64,000 nt of DNA from Hygrophila difformis (GCA_030278955.1 JAOANR010000012.1:30627491-30691490), one strand, 5' to 3'. Counted from the first letter of the stretch, positions 1-12,187 are shown. A program made the numbers and translations. Notes: a model not told the origin generated them from the letters alone.

Positions 1-240
1 ACATAATCAGCTAACAGCTAATTCCCAAACAGGTACATAGGATTATTTCTCTTCTGCAATATTGGAATGGAATGAAAATCCTAATATCCTACTCCTTGCG
101 TCCCAGCCATCTTGTGGTATAATATGACTTTTTTGGAGGGTTTATTGTAGTATTTAACTTTAACTCTATAAGTATATATTTAAAATAAAATGATCGAGTT
201 GAGTATTGTTAGAATCTTATGATAATGTAGTTTTATAATA

Positions 241-503
241 TACTTCATCTGTATTCAAAAAATTTTAACATTTTTTGTTTTCACGCAATCCAATACACAT
301 ATTTAAAGAGTAATATCTCAAATTTTATAAAATAAAAAATTATAAAACTTTAATATTATGAAAACTACAGGATTAGACGAATCCAACAAGATCTCATTTG
401 ACTATGTTTTATCTTATGTAGCTGTGTTAAAAAATCGAATCAAAGTTACTCAATGAATAGTGTTACTATGCAAACGTTAACATTTTAAAAAACGGAGGGA
501 GTA
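241..503. mobile_element. Mariner/Stowaway-like MITE
   Basis: The left end reads TACTTCATCTGTATTC. The right end is the inverted complement and closes with AACGGAGGGAGTA, so the two terminal inverted repeats match imperfectly over roughly 25 bp and are bounded by TA. The interior is AT-rich and non-coding. It holds the motif around ATCTTGTT...GTCTAAT that recurs in the other MITEs of this window. It is non-autonomous and must have been moved in trans by a Tc1/Mariner-type transposase. The superfamily call rests on the terminal consensus and TA target. Confidence 0.7.
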
Positions 504-504
504 C

Positions 505-612
505 TATATTTTACATAATTTTTTGTTGTACATATATTGAGATATTAATAATTGAAAAAGTGCATTATTGTGTATAGAAGTCAAATAAGTTAAATTGGAG
601 GGAGGGAGTATT
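505..612. mobile_element. Truncated MITE (right half only)
   Basis: This is the 3' half of the same MITE family. The shared internal block TTTACATAATTTTTTGTTG is followed by the terminal repeat ending GGAGGGAGGGAGTA. No left terminal repeat is present. It abuts the complete MITE at 241-503. Confidence 0.5.
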
Positions 613-644
613 AGATAGGAACAAGTGATATGTGTACTAATGAA

Positions 645-908
645 TACTACCTACATCTCTGTGTTTTTGTTACGGATGGTTTTTTGGCATTATTCACTGT
701 TTAACTTTGATTCAAATTTTTATTATAGTTATGCATAAAAAAAAAACAGTAAAGGAGATCTTGTTAAATTCGTCTAATCTTGTAGTTTTATAATATCAAC
801 ATTTTATAATTTTTCATTGTACATAATTTAAGTTATTAACCGTTAAAAATGTGTACCAGCATACATGCTGGGTGGGTTTGTAACAAAAATAATAAGACGG
901 AGGAAGTA
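645..908. mobile_element. Mariner/Stowaway-like MITE
   Basis: The left end reads TACTACCTACATCTCTG and continues with TTTTTGTTAC. The right end, GTAACAAAAATAATAAGACG followed by GAGGAAGTA, is its inverted complement with few mismatches. The element is about 264 bp and non-coding. With the two preceding entries it makes a cluster of three related MITEs in under 700 bp. Confidence 0.7.
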
Positions 909-1335
909 CTAACAGATAAAAGTATTATTTCGTGTGTTTAGAAATCTTGCAAATTCGTTAATACAATATAATACAAAAGTCACAATTAAACCTAAAAATA
1001 AAACACAAATATGTATATTGTGTGTTTCTACACATCATATACAAGGAGTTTACAATTTCTTAAATTCAAAATAAAGTAAAAAATGTCAATTAGATCTCAA
1101 AGCATAAAATCAATCTTCAGATGAAAATTGAGAGTAAAATTGATATGAATGATAGGAGCAAGATCTTAAGAGAAAATCAGAATGGTCGTAAAATCGTAAG
1201 ATATTAAGAGTAAAATTGAGATCTTAAGAGATTCTACTAATTTTAAGATTCTACAATGATCTAGGTCATTTTAATAACGTACTATCGTAAGATCTTAAGA
1301 TCATGATCAAGATCTTAATAACCTTGGATTTAAGT
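909..1335. other. AT-rich spacer, no gene
   Basis: There is no coding sequence here. The segment 1080-1320 contains several degenerate copies of the palindrome AAGATCTTAAGA, spaced irregularly. This looks like decayed repeat DNA rather than a regulatory region. Confidence 0.4.
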
Positions 1336-1908
1336 TAGGGGTGGAAAAAATTATTGAAATCTTGGTATACCGAGCTTACCGTATCGAAAATTACGGAAAA
1401 TTATTGAAATTTAGATATGCCGAAATTTAGGTATACCAAAATTTAGGTATGCCGAAAAATGGTACGATAACGGTATGGGCTACGAGATTTTCAGCATTTC
1501 GATATACCTTAATACCGAAACATTAATTTTAACATTATTTTAAAATTTAATGTTTATTGTTATGTTAAGACCTTTAGAACTTTGAAGGGCCAATTTAAGT
1601 AATTTTCGGTATACCCGCGATTGGAATATATTCCGGTATTAATTTTTTTCGGTATAGTTCGTATGTCGATTTGTAACGGTATGTAATGCATTTTTCGGTA
1701 TATAAAACTTTTTGTATTTTCAGTATATTTCGATATTTTCGGTACGGTAACAGTATATATTATAGGAAACTGAAATTTTCGTTATACCAAAAATTGGTAT
1801 ATCGAAATATCCGGTATCGGTATCGGTATGATTTTTACCATACTGAAAATTTCGGTACGGTACGGTAATGGTACTGTTATTTCATTATACCGTTTTTTGC
1901 CACTCCTA
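1336..1908. mobile_element. hAT-type MITE with GGTATACCG-rich interior
   Basis: The element opens with TAGGGGTGGAAAAAA and closes with the inverted complement TTTTTTGCCACTCCTA. It is flanked by a perfect 8-bp duplication, ATTTAAGT, at 1328-1335 and 1909-1916. An 8-bp duplication with a TAGGGGTG-type end is the hAT superfamily signature. The interior consists of dozens of imperfect copies of GGTATACCGAAATTT and its reverse complement, so the whole element can fold on itself. It carries no transposase. Confidence 0.85.
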
Positions 1909-1916
1909 ATTTAAGT

Positions 1917-2894
1917 ACAGAATCAGGATTTTTTTATTTGTAGGATTTGGAAAATAATATGTTGTTTTATGCGGATTGAGTTCTAGTGCATATTCAACTA
2001 AGCTAAATAGATGAATTTATTTCCCTACTTTCCAAGAATTGGTGCCCTAATATTTCATTTCTCCCACCCGCCTCCTTCACCTGGAAGACCTTCTCGCTCA
2101 ACTCCTCATCCCGTTGCTGCCATCTCCAGCAACTTCAAGCCACCACTAATGCTCTCCCACCACAATTGTTTCGCTGCTCGATTTCTGGCGCCTCCGCCGC
2201 GCCCATCAGATCCAACAACCTCCCCAGATGCTCAATCTCTAACGCTGTCGCTAGATCCAACCATTTCTATGAGTGCCGCCACCTCCATGCAATGCCACCG
2301 TCAAGCCTAGCGCCGCATCCTCCAGTCGCCTCCGATGGTGGGGTATTTGTCATCCTATGTTGATTTAATTGTCTTTACGTACTATTTTATTTGTCATCCT
2401 ATGATGGTTTTCTTTTCATGTGATTAGTGAGAACGGATAGGGCTAGAGACTGCCCACAGAGAGCGGAGGAGATGGGGTGAGGTTCAGTGGCGGTGCTGGT
2501 GTTATGATGGAATTAATTGATTGTTTTGCTGATTTATTTGTTATCTTGTGATAGTTTCTCTATCATCGTGTGCAGATATGTGAGGTCGCCACTGATGATG
2601 TTTAATTTTTCTTGTATGAACTAGGGTTTTCTGTAATTGGTTTATAGCTTACCCATGTTTCACTGAGCATTGATGATGAATTAAAATTTTTTGTATGCAT
2701 TATTTCATTACAGAATTAACTTTAAAAAATGTATATTTCATTGCTATTAATATAAAGTCATATAAATGATAATTGTTCTCCCAGCAATCCAATTAGCACG
2801 ACTAATACATTACACCACCACATTCAACTAGAGCTGAATATAGAGCATTCAGTATACTTAGTGAGTTGGGAAAAAAGTTAATTTAAGCATACAA
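1917..2894. other. Spacer with a GC-richer block, no recognised gene
   Basis: A proline/serine-rich open frame lies at 2011-2310 on the plus strand, in a block (about 2060-2340) clearly richer in GC than its surroundings. I recognise no domain in it and see no convincing splice partners. It may be a decayed 5' exon of a host gene. The rest, to 2894, is AT-rich and featureless. Confidence 0.3.
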
Positions 2895-3579
2895 CTAGTA
2901 AATAACCCGTCGAGACTCGATGGGCATAACTTTATATTTTATATAATATATATATATTTATATTATATAAAGTAATAATATAAATTATATGTTGAGTAAT
3001 GAAAAATGTGTAAGGATTTTTTTATATATTCAAAAGATGGTGTATATGATAATATAATTTAATTATTTTTAAAACTAACAAAGAAATTATATTATACCGT
3101 ATCTTTTAGCTTTTGTGGCTTGTCCGGTACAAACATAACGTCTCAATAAAAATAACTATTAAAATAATATTTTTATTGATTTGAAATTTATATTATGATA
3201 AAATAAAATTTAAAAATAATTATGAAGCATAATATGAAAATTTTTCTAACAATTTGCTGAAATTTCATTGATGAAAATCTCATAGATATGGGCTAGTAAT
3301 TTTTTAAAATGTTTGAATTTGAAATGGTGCAGTTCATATTTGTATATGTACTTAAAATTACCGCTATAGGATCACCCGTAGAGTTCATAAGAATATCATC
3401 CGAAAATGTCACATCTAATTGTACATCTCAAAAATCTATACACGCTTTACCATCACCTACATCAACTATCCATTTTCCAAAGTTTCTGTCATATATAAAT
3501 TTCATTGTAAACAACAATTCTTGTGGTATCTTGAGTTCATCATTGTTAATTGCATATTAATACTTTTAGTCACATCTTG

Positions 3580-4901
3580 CTAGTGACACGAAATATTACA
3601 ACATAACTGTTCATGACTAAAAACTGGTTTGGCATGATAAAATCCGACATTCTTTAAAGATTGACATTGACTTTTGTTTATAATCATAGCAAAACAAACC
3701 GTGAGTGAGAATTTTCTCATCTCAAATGGAATAAAAAATTTGGTTAAATCAAATAGGCTCATAATCATTCTAGCAATCAAGAATTTTCTACTTTCATGGT
3801 TTCCCGAAAGTTAGTTTAACCCCAACTATCTAATTCCGCATCTTGGTTACTATAAACATACTTCCATTACATAATTTATTTGATGTATATATATTCCTAA
3901 GAAGCATGACTATGCAACCCTCAATCAACCATATTTCATGATTCAGTAATCCAGAACAATTGAGAGTGTTTAGATATTCCCGTGAAAATAATTCGTTGGC
4001 ATTATCTATACTTTCATCATTTTGACAAATATTGTTAATTGATTGTAGTAGAGAGACATTGTTATTTTGATGGCTGTGAACTCACTTGTGTTTTGTGGGA
4101 ATAAAACATATTATTTCTCAAAAAAATTGGTAAAACTGATATATATATACACACATTTTCATTTGCAGACATACATACCATGATGTAATAATTGATCGTA
4201 TCAACAATCTCGTTGGTGGGGGTTAATATATATTAAAAATGTCAGGATTTGAAATGGTACAGTTTATATTTGTATAAGTACTCTCAACAATTGCCGCTAT
4301 AGAATCTCGTGTAGAGTTTATAAAATTATCATCTGGAAATGTCACATCTAATTGTAAATCTTCAAGATTAATACCAGCTTTATCAATGACCATCACGTAC
4401 ATGAAGTATTTATTGTGCAAATTTTTGCCATATATAATTTTCATTGTAAATAACATTTCTTATAGTATCTTAAGTTAATCCATCTTTATTACTATTAATA
4501 CTTCGAGTCCCCTCTTTACAGTGACACGAGATATTGCAACATATCACTGACATGAGTAAAAACTGATTTTTGAAGATAGAGTCTAACCTTCTTTAAAGGT
4601 TGACATCTACATTTTTTTTATAGTCATAGTAAAACAAATTATGAGTTGAATTTTTCCCTCTGAAATCGAATGGAGAATTTGGTTAATTCGGACGGGCTCA
4701 TAATCATTCTACTAATCAAGATTTTTCATACCAAATATTGAGCTTTGTTTTAATGAGAAGAGAGGTCAAATAATTTTCTAAGGTAAGTTTTTTGCATATA
4801 GAGTTCTCGTCACAATCTAGTGGAATAGCAAATATAGAATGTAAAGTCCTACCTCTTGGAATGAGTAAGGGTGCTATTCCATTGGATGCTACAGGCAGCA
4901 T
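3580..4901 (-). pseudogene. Helitron Pif1-like helicase, fragmented
   Basis: Three minus-strand pieces match successive parts of the Helitron helicase. Piece 4716-4901 carries the segment around SNGIAPLLIPRGRTLHS and a decayed Walker B (TKLNIWYEKS, where IIWDEA is usual). Piece 4223-4456 resembles the linker with LDVTFPDD. Piece 3580-3780 carries the C-terminal motif region FAMIINKSQCQSLKNVG followed by PVFSHEQL; intact helicases read TINKSQGQS here. The pieces are in different frames and separated by stops. Part of the coding sequence is also duplicated inside the element: 3300-3790 resembles 4235-4730. The Walker A motif was not found. It cannot be functional. Confidence 0.7.
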
Positions 4902-5614
4902 AATATTACATCTACCATGAAGGGCTAAACATAATATTTTCTAGATAAATTATCGATAAATGTATTGTCAGTTCCACTACGTAAAGAAAAATTAATCAAC
5001 ACCCATCACTATCAACCTTTGACATTATATTATTATAAACATTCTTCTTATGATTAATCAACAAAGGTAATACTTAGCGTGATCCGCTTTCATTTCTTCC
5101 TTATTATAATATGTCTCTTTTAGTATCAATAAATTGTTTGTTTCAGACGTTAAAACTTCATATAGTACCAGCATTCCAGAGAAAATTTTCAAACTTATAG
5201 AATTTGCAGCAATTAACCTTTCAATATGAACTTACTTTGATTATTCACAATCATAATTTTCTGAGTATTTGTTTTTCGTCAATTACAAATCTGTTAAAAT
5301 ATAGATTAATTAATTACATCATCCATTTTTTAAGTGTTACATTTTTCCTTTTTTTGGTGTTTGGAAATAAGTGTTATATTACCATATTTGAAATGTTTTG
5401 AGGGTTAATAATTTTTACTAATTATACATAAATTATTAATTTTTTATATTCATTAAAATAAAAATCAAAATGAATAAAGTCAAATGTAACTTATTTTTTT
5501 ATTCAATTACTTTTTACTAAATAAATTTTATTAACTTACCTTAAATCTTGTGTTATTTTCTAGTGTTACACTTATAATTAAACGTATGAGTGTATCTTAA
5601 AAAATATTCCATCC

Positions 5615-5872
5615 GTCTCACTCAAAATGTCTCATTTTGACTTTTTAATACTGTTTATTGATCAACTTTGACCTAATGTAATCGTAATTATATACGGAAA
5701 AATATAGTCAAATTTGGTCTTGTCAGATTTCTCTAATCATGTAGTTTTAGAATATATAAAATATTTTACATAATTTTTACATATGTATATTTTAAGATAT
5801 TTAATGTTAAACAAATGTATTGGACGACGTTTCCAAAAGTTTTAAGACAGAAATAATGGGACAGAGGGATTA
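5615..5872. mobile_element. MITE nested in the Helitron
   Basis: The left end reads TATTCCATCCGTCTCACTC and the right end, GACAGAAATAATGGGACAG then AGGGATTA, is roughly its inverted complement. The interior shares the AAAATATAGTCAAATTTGG block with the other MITEs here. It inserted into the Helitron and is therefore younger than it. Confidence 0.6.
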
Positions 5873-7098
5873 GATTAAAAAATTAAATTTTCTACTTTTA
5901 AGCCATCGTAGCCCGAATTCGGCCAAATTGCCTAAATTTAGGCCCAAAATCCTTCTAATGGTCCATTTGCTTAAATCAAAATATCGTGGCCTCAAAGTGG
6001 ATAGACCTTCTTCTCGTGACCTATTTTAGTTATTATCTCTTTACTTTATTTACTGATAGATCTATTTGTAACTATATAATTGTATATTACTTTTAAGAGA
6101 AGTGACATATTTTTGTGAAAACCTAGCCTAAATATATACATTAATTAATATATACAAATATTTTTTATATATTCATTAATGTATCTTTTAATAATATAAA
6201 TTCCATATATACACTGTAAATTCCATTTAAATTTGCAATTCCATTTTCTTAAAAAAATGAAAATTGTGGGAACTTCATATAAAATTGGAAATTAAATATC
6301 TTTTAAAAACTAAAAATTGGGATTTCCATATACACATTAACATATCTTTAACATGAATAAATAAATTTAACGTGCAATGTACATTTTGATTACATCGTCA
6401 TTCACCATACAAAAAATATAACCAAAATTGAGACCAAACCAACAAAAATTACAATATGTTCACCATATTGAAACATAAATGCAATATAATTCTTAGTTGC
6501 CAGTGCAAAAGCTCGTCATAATCCTATGGTCTATAAATAAATTCTAAATGCTGCAATAAAATTTAAAATAAATAAAATAAAAATACAAAATAATAAATTC
6601 TAAATTAGATAAAATAAAAAATGCATATAAATAAAATCCAACATAGATAAAATAAAAGTGCAAAATTTCAAATTTTATCTATCAAATCTTTCTAAAAGTA
6701 AATATATAGTGACATGATATGATGATCCAGTGGGAATTTATAAGTAAATGATATATTTTATACACGATAGACTAAAATCCATAATGAATAAATAAATAAA
6801 TACGAAAATCTAAAATTAGTAAATTAAAAATGCAAAATAATATAGATAAAATAAGATATGCAAAATTTCAAATTTCAAATCTTTCAAATCTTTTTAAAAG
6901 TGAATATTGCAGGAATTCCAGATATTTTAAAAACTGAAAATCTATAATAAATAAATAAATAAATAAATAAATAAATGTGAAAATTTATAATTGATAAATT
7001 AAAAAATGTAAAAATTTATAAAAATTAGAAATTTGAAATGGAGACACCACATTAAATGTAGGATAGGTTGTTCACTAATGCTTTAATATATATATAGA
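5873..7098. other. AT-rich 5' part of the Helitron, no gene
   Basis: No coding sequence is recognisable. It contains an (AAATA)n-like microsatellite near 6945-6976 and two related stretches, near 6590-6690 and 6780-6910, that share the words ATAGATAAAATAA and CAAAATTTCAAATTT. These look like a local duplication within the Helitron body. Confidence 0.4.
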
Positions 7099-7129
7099 TT
7101 AGTCGGGTTATATTAAATTTTCAATTAAA

Positions 7130-7308
7130 TACTCTTCCTCTCCTAATTAAAATGTCATACTTACTATTTGTAGATGTCCCATCATAAATGTATTGTTTCT
7201 ATAAATAGAAAAAAATTCCTCTTTCAATGATGTGGACCTATCATGTAACTCAATCTTGATTCTCGTGTCCAACAATAACATGGCATATTAATTGGGAGGG
7301 ATGGAGTA
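7130..7308. mobile_element. Short Stowaway-like MITE
   Basis: The ends are TACTCTTCCTCTCCTAATTA on the left and TAATTGGGAGGGATGGAGTA on the right. They are inverted complements over about 20 bp with a few mismatches and are bounded by TA. At 179 bp it is shorter than the roughly 260-bp MITEs elsewhere in the window, so it is either a different subfamily or a deletion derivative. Confidence 0.65.
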
Positions 7309-8110
7309 TTACATTGCTTTTATTTATCATTTAATTGTGGTCCAAAGTTGGTTGACAAATTTTTAGCCACGTGGGTACTATATATATATATATATATATA
7401 TATTTACCATAAACCAAGATTTTACTGGATATATTTCTATATACTGCATATATAGTATATATCATCACATGTTGAATATATTGTGATGCAGTATGCTGGA
7501 TATTTAAATGTATCATCACACGCATGATATTTAAAATGGAGTATGATGGATAAGTATCTCCAACCATATGATACGTTTTCAGTATAATGTGATGATATAT
7601 TAGTATGCTATATTTCCCTATGCATATATTGTTTCGATATCATCACATGGTTAATTGTGTTTGTTTAATGTTGTTACCATCGTTGATGTAAGTTGTGCTA
7701 ATTTCACATTATCACGTGCTAAATATAATTTTAAATTTTGGATCCCAATTTAACATTTAGTAATCTCATCCATGGTGTGAGTACGTTGCTCTCAGTACTC
7801 CTACTTGGTTCTGCTAAGTTTCGGATTGAAGTGATGGACAACCTGAAATTATGATGTATGATTTGTATTGCCTCCTATATATTGTTGAACATTATGTATC
7901 TTTCGCACGATATGTTTTTGGTTGTTTCACACATGAACCTTCATTAATGGGTCCGGTTATTGTACAACCAAGAAACTTTATGCATGTCAAGACAACAAAT
8001 CACAACCATCGACTTAAATCTGACGGCTATAAAGTAAAAAGGGTATAATTGTCAAAAAAAAAAAAAATTGTAACCATTTCTTGATATACCAAAACCACAA
8101 AGATTATTTT
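7309..8110. other. Spacer with TA microsatellite
   Basis: A (TA)n run occupies about 7378-7402. Beyond it, 7430-7680 repeats the word ATCATCACATG in both orientations. A 24-bp stretch around CTCCAACCATATGAT (near 7560) recurs at about 8870. No gene is visible. Confidence 0.4.
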
Positions 8111-8680
8111 CCTATATATAGTCATGTCGCTGAAATTTATATAGTTGGATTATGTCACTGAAATAGGCTATCTTACGTCGCTGAAAATGGATGTTAGTCG
8201 CTGAAATAGGATAACATATGTTGCTGAAAATGTATGAGCTAGACGCTGAAATAGGCTACCTACGTTGCAGAAAATATGTGGGTCATTCGCTTAATAATGA
8301 ATGAGTTAGTCGTTGAAAATGGTATTTAATGTTTTAACTCCTATTGCCACAAGAATAAAAGGGCTATGAGAACTTTGAAAAAATTTTGAAGTTTGGAATA
8401 TCAGGAAGACAAGATCTATGAGCCTATTACATCACCCTTGGTCTGGAGGGTTGATAGGGTGCCATTCATTTAATTTAAAGTGGGTCTCCACAGGGCTTTG
8501 GAGTCTGGAATCGTTGACTAGAGATGACTACAAAACAATTCAAATGGATATACACAATAATTATGCTCATTGACATGTCACTGAAACTTGGTATATCATA
8601 TCGCTGAATAAGTAATATCACGTAATGTACATGACCATGTTGCTGAAATGAATTAATTTTGTCGCTGAGAACACAACATA
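8110..8680. repeat. Degenerate GTCGCTGAAA repeat clusters
   Basis: About eight copies of a motif near GTCGCTGAAATAGG or GTCGCTGAAAATGG occur between 8120 and 8325, many about 20 bp apart and alternating between the two endings. Four more occur between 8570 and 8670. Such dense short direct repeats are typical of subterminal transposase-binding arrays in CACTA-like elements, but no matching terminal inverted repeat was found. An unrelated minus-strand open frame at 8475-8822 has no recognisable domain and overlaps the second cluster. Confidence 0.5.
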
Positions 8681-9251
8681 TTAATATGCCAACAGTGGCA
8701 AAATTACAAAATAACCCTAGGAATAATTTCAACCGTTCGATAACAACATATGATTTTTGTTGAAATAACCCTAGCAAAATTTCACGGCGGTGGCCTTTCC
8801 TTAGTATGTCAAGAAAGCTCAATTATGTACCATAACAGCCACCTTCATCAATGCTGAAATGACGATATACTCCAACCATATGATTTGCTTCCATTATAAT
8901 CCATTTTTGGAATGTATTAAATACCCATTTTTCATACCTATAATGGAGGGATTAAAGGGAATGAGTTCTGGTCCTGACTCTGCATATCCAGACGTGTTCT
9001 CTATATGCATTCCATGTGCTATTTTTTGTTGCTTTGACTTACGGATGTAGATTTTAATATAGATTCCTTTTTTATGCTTTATTAATTGTGTGCCAAATGA
9101 AGGATGATTCCATTTATTTCTCCTAGAATCCTTGGAGAATTTTGGGTAGGGACGTAACATTTACACATGTGGTGGGTTAATGTCCAAATTAAAAAAAATT
9201 CTACATATTTTTTATTTTAACAACAGATCGTGTGTGCTCCTCATGTTGTGC
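8681..9251. other. Spacer, no gene seen
   Basis: AT-rich sequence without a recognised coding region or clear element ends. Short open frames on both strands at 8859-9160 overlap each other and show no domain. Confidence 0.3.
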
Positions 9252-9514
9252 TACTCCCTCCGTCCCAGCTAACGTGTCCTGTTTGACTTTTTGACACTGT
9301 TCATTGTTCTACTTTGACTTGATTTTATTGCATGTATAGATTTCGAAAAAATAGTCGAATTTGGTCTTGTTAGAATCGTATAGTCATGTAGTTTTAGAAT
9401 ATATATTTTACATAATTTTTTGTTGTACACATTTTGAGATATTACCGGTTGAAAAAGTGCATTGGATTATGTGCAAAAGTGAAACAAGACAAGTTAAGTG
9501 GGACGGAGGGAGTA
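9252..9514. mobile_element. Stowaway-like MITE, well preserved
   Basis: This is the cleanest member of the family in the window. The left end TACTCCCTCCGTCCCAGCTA and the right end, ACTTAAC-type inverted complement closing in GGGACGGAGGGAGTA, match over about 26 bp. The ends are bounded by TA, the length is about 263 bp, and the interior is non-coding. Confidence 0.8.
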
Positions 9515-10972
9515 TTTAATTTGGCCAATGTAGATTCTACCAGATTCTACATGACCGCTGTAATATTTAATTTGGCACAACATGTTCTATTCAGACTTGC
9601 TATGTCTATGGCGAACATATGCGATTTTTTTATTTTTTTTTTTTACAAATGGAAGTAGAAGTTTTTTTGGGTACAGAAATGGAAGTAGAAGTTAATTTTT
9701 TTTTTCTTTTTATACTTTATTAAATTATGAAATGAAGGGATCTTTCAATTGTTTATTCCTAAAACGGTGGGATAATTTTACATAGGGATACACATGTGGT
9801 GGGCCAACATTGTTTTCCAAATTAAAGAAGATTCTACATATTTTTTTAATTTTAACAATAGATTTTATGTGGGATTTTTATCTTCAGCCGCCATTATCCA
9901 TTTTGGACCACTTTTTGTCTTAGCCTTATCATTTTTTAAAAGTTTTATGTCTTTTAAAGTTTAAGTCTGATAGAGACCTGACACAATACATCTATTCTCG
10001 TCGACAACACGAAGGCGGTGCACTCTGCCGGATTTGGAGAGCACGGTGTTCTTTGTATTTCAGAGCACTCACGCATTCCCTTGGTTCGCGACGCTCGATT
10101 CCAAACCAACGCTCGATTCCCATTCTGATTCGCACAATTTTGATTTGCACGATTTAACACTACCTAAATTGCAAATGTTTGATGTCAGTATCATAGTCTG
10201 TGCTTCAAAACAACATAATATGTGCTGCCATACCATTTATTATGTGATATATGAAAATATAAACGCTCAATTGTCAATTTTCCACTTGTTTTGCAGATTC
10301 ATTTCATTTGTGCTGTCAGCATCACTATTATGTGCTTCAGAACTACATAATATATGATGTCATAACGTTTATAATGTGATATCTTAAAATACAAAAAAAA
10401 ATAGTTCCACTTGTGTTGCGATTTCATTTCATTTTGCGCTATTCTCACAAATTTTTTGTGCTATTTAATTTGCATATACATGATGTAATTATTCTGGGAG
10501 TATTTTTTTTCCCTGCAGTCAAGCTACACTTACACCTACTGAAAGTCTATCACAGATCCTGACTACACCATTGTTTTGTGCTACAAGCAAATTGTTATAA
10601 TGCAACTCCTTTTTCATATTGTTTGCGCACCAAAAACCCACGGCTGTGAGTGAAGTTGCAGTACGCACTGTATGCATCTCTAGCACTTTTGAATTCACGC
10701 TGTTCAAAGTCCTTTATTTCTGCAAAGTATTAGGATGTAAAAAACAAATTAGCTTGCAAAAAATAGCATTATATTTTTTTTCCCTCATAAATGATTATCA
10801 TCCATAATCAAATTCTCCTATGACGATCATACATCATATTAGTGTGAATGAATATGGGTTTAGGGTTTAGGATCATACCTCATACAAGAAGACCAATTAA
10901 CATTTTTTTTAAAAAAAAATGAGGAAAAGTGCATCAGAAAACTAAAGTTTTGCATAGAAGAAGAATAAGCAC
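9515..10972. other. Spacer with no confident gene
   Basis: The sequence is AT-rich and has homopolymer T runs near 9626-9645 and 9690-9705. Short frames at 9954-10357 and 10519-10807 show no domain. Part of it could be intron or downstream exon of the minus-strand gene fragment at 10973-11331, but no further exon could be assigned. Two TTTAGGG units near 10858 are too few to be an interstitial telomere. Confidence 0.3.
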
Positions 10973-11331
10973 CTTGTTTTGGATTTGATTCATCCTCATC
11001 AAGATCAAGAACTGCCGCTGGTTTTGAGGTAGGACTTCTCCTTTGAGCCCTGCATTTTCTGAAGTTACCAAGTATTAAACCGAAAAAACGAGTGTTTCAA
11101 TTGTTTTCTTCACTCTTGGAATTTTAAAACCCTAATTCAAAGGAAATTCAAGAAACATAAAAGAAACCAAATTAACATCCTATGGCGATCGAAGTCGAAC
11201 CTTCTAGAATTTGTGGGTGGGGTTTTCAAACTGTGCAAATCGGATCTCTTTGTTTGCGTGAGTTGTCGATCGGGTGTGTCTTCGACAACAAGGCTTGCAA
11301 GTAGCAGTGCCTCTTCATCCCAACCGGCCAT
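10973..11331 (-). pseudogene. Unidentified gene, first two exons
   Basis: Two minus-strand exons join in frame. Exon 1 (11331-11201) begins MAGWDEEALLLASLVVEDTP and ends at a GT donor after the codons for TNSR. Exon 2 (11058-10973) follows a CAG acceptor, continues with the basic stretch RKCRAQRRSP, then an acidic LDLDEDES run, and ends at a GT donor. Charged, low-complexity composition is typical of the N terminus of a nuclear or chromatin protein, but I do not recognise the family. No third exon was found downstream. It is probably a 5' fragment carried by a mobile element. An in-frame ATG lies upstream at 11424; the one at 11331 was preferred because conserved-looking sequence starts there. 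Confidence 0.4.
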
Positions 11332-11396
11332 GGCAACGACAATTTGGAACCGTGGACTGAATAAAGTTTCATCTTTGTGGCCATTATCGATGAATT

Positions 11397-11789
11397 CTAG
11401 TCTTGAATCCTCCGCAGTTGGCATCTTCGTCCTGTCCAGTCCTCCTCCTTATATACACATATACAAATATCAGCGGCATCACTTATTGTGAACGAATCGG
11501 AGCGCGCTTCAATCACCGCCTCTCCATCTTCATCATTTCCGCCAACACCATTACCCGGTAATATTATTGAATCATCCCATCCTTGCACAACATCATCGCG
11601 CCCCGCTGTCAAGCCATCCCCATTTGGTGTAGCATCTACGCCGTTACGGTAGTGATCCGTTGATATAGCTTGGACGCGGTGTTGCCTATTTCGTCGGGGC
11701 AAGGAGTTGAGATCTATCATCCCCATTCGTGTGTTTCTATGAATATTGCCTGCTGTTGTTTTTGATTGGATTTGGGATTGACACTGCAC
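11397..11789 (-). CDS. Unidentified open reading frame
   Basis: This 130-codon frame lies just upstream of the preceding fragment on the same strand. It contains MGMIDLNSLPRR and an acidic middle, but no domain I can name. The IDLN motif also occurs near the start of FAR1-related proteins, which is too little for a call. It may be a separate captured exon or the 5' region of the same locus. Confidence 0.2.
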   Translation of the reverse strand: MQCQSQIQSKTTAGNIHRNTRMGMIDLNSLPRRNRQHRVQAISTDHYRNGVDATPNGDGLTAGRDDVVQGWDDSIILPGNGVGGNDEDGEAVIEARSDSFTISDAADICICVYKEEDWTGRRCQLRRIQD

Positions 11790-12187
11790 ACCTCCATATT
11801 TGTTCTATTATGAAAATGGAAGTTACAAATCACTCCCTTTTTTATGCCCATTAATTTGGGGCTTGACAGATTCCTTTCCAAATTTATTAATTGATTCCAA
11901 ATGAAATGATTGTACATGGTGTTGATGTATAGCACCTCTTCCTCTTGGTTGGAACAGTCCGCATATCCAAATTAATGAATAATCAGGATACTAACTTAAT
12001 TGGGATTAAAGATATTATTTCTATTAATAAGTGCTACCAAAATAGAAATACTAAAAGTATATAGCTCTCCAGCACAAAAACATCAAATCATGCATATTCA
12101 GGTCCTCCTAAATATCGCAATTTATGATACAAACTGGTAGCCTTTTTCCGACAATTGAAAAGAAACATAAATGCCTACAAACCAGGC

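Larger units (their letters stand above)
2895..7098 (-). mobile_element. Decayed Helitron with helicase remnants
   Basis: Read on the minus strand, the element starts TCTATATATATATTAAAGC just after an A (base 7099). It ends with a short hairpin, CCCATCGAGTCTCGACGGG, then about ten bases and CTAG before a T (base 2894). TC...hairpin...CTAG inserted between A and T is the Helitron pattern. Remnants of a Pif1-like Helitron helicase lie inside in the matching orientation. The Rep half is not recognisable, and 5880-7000 is AT-rich non-coding. A MITE sits at 5615-5872. The coding remnants suggest a once-autonomous element. The 5' end is less certain than the 3' end. Confidence 0.75.

Noticed and set aside
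10858..10872. Two TTTAGGG units resembling plant telomere repeat
   Set aside because: Only two units; this is expected by chance and also resembles the common telo-box, with no evidence of a telomeric array.
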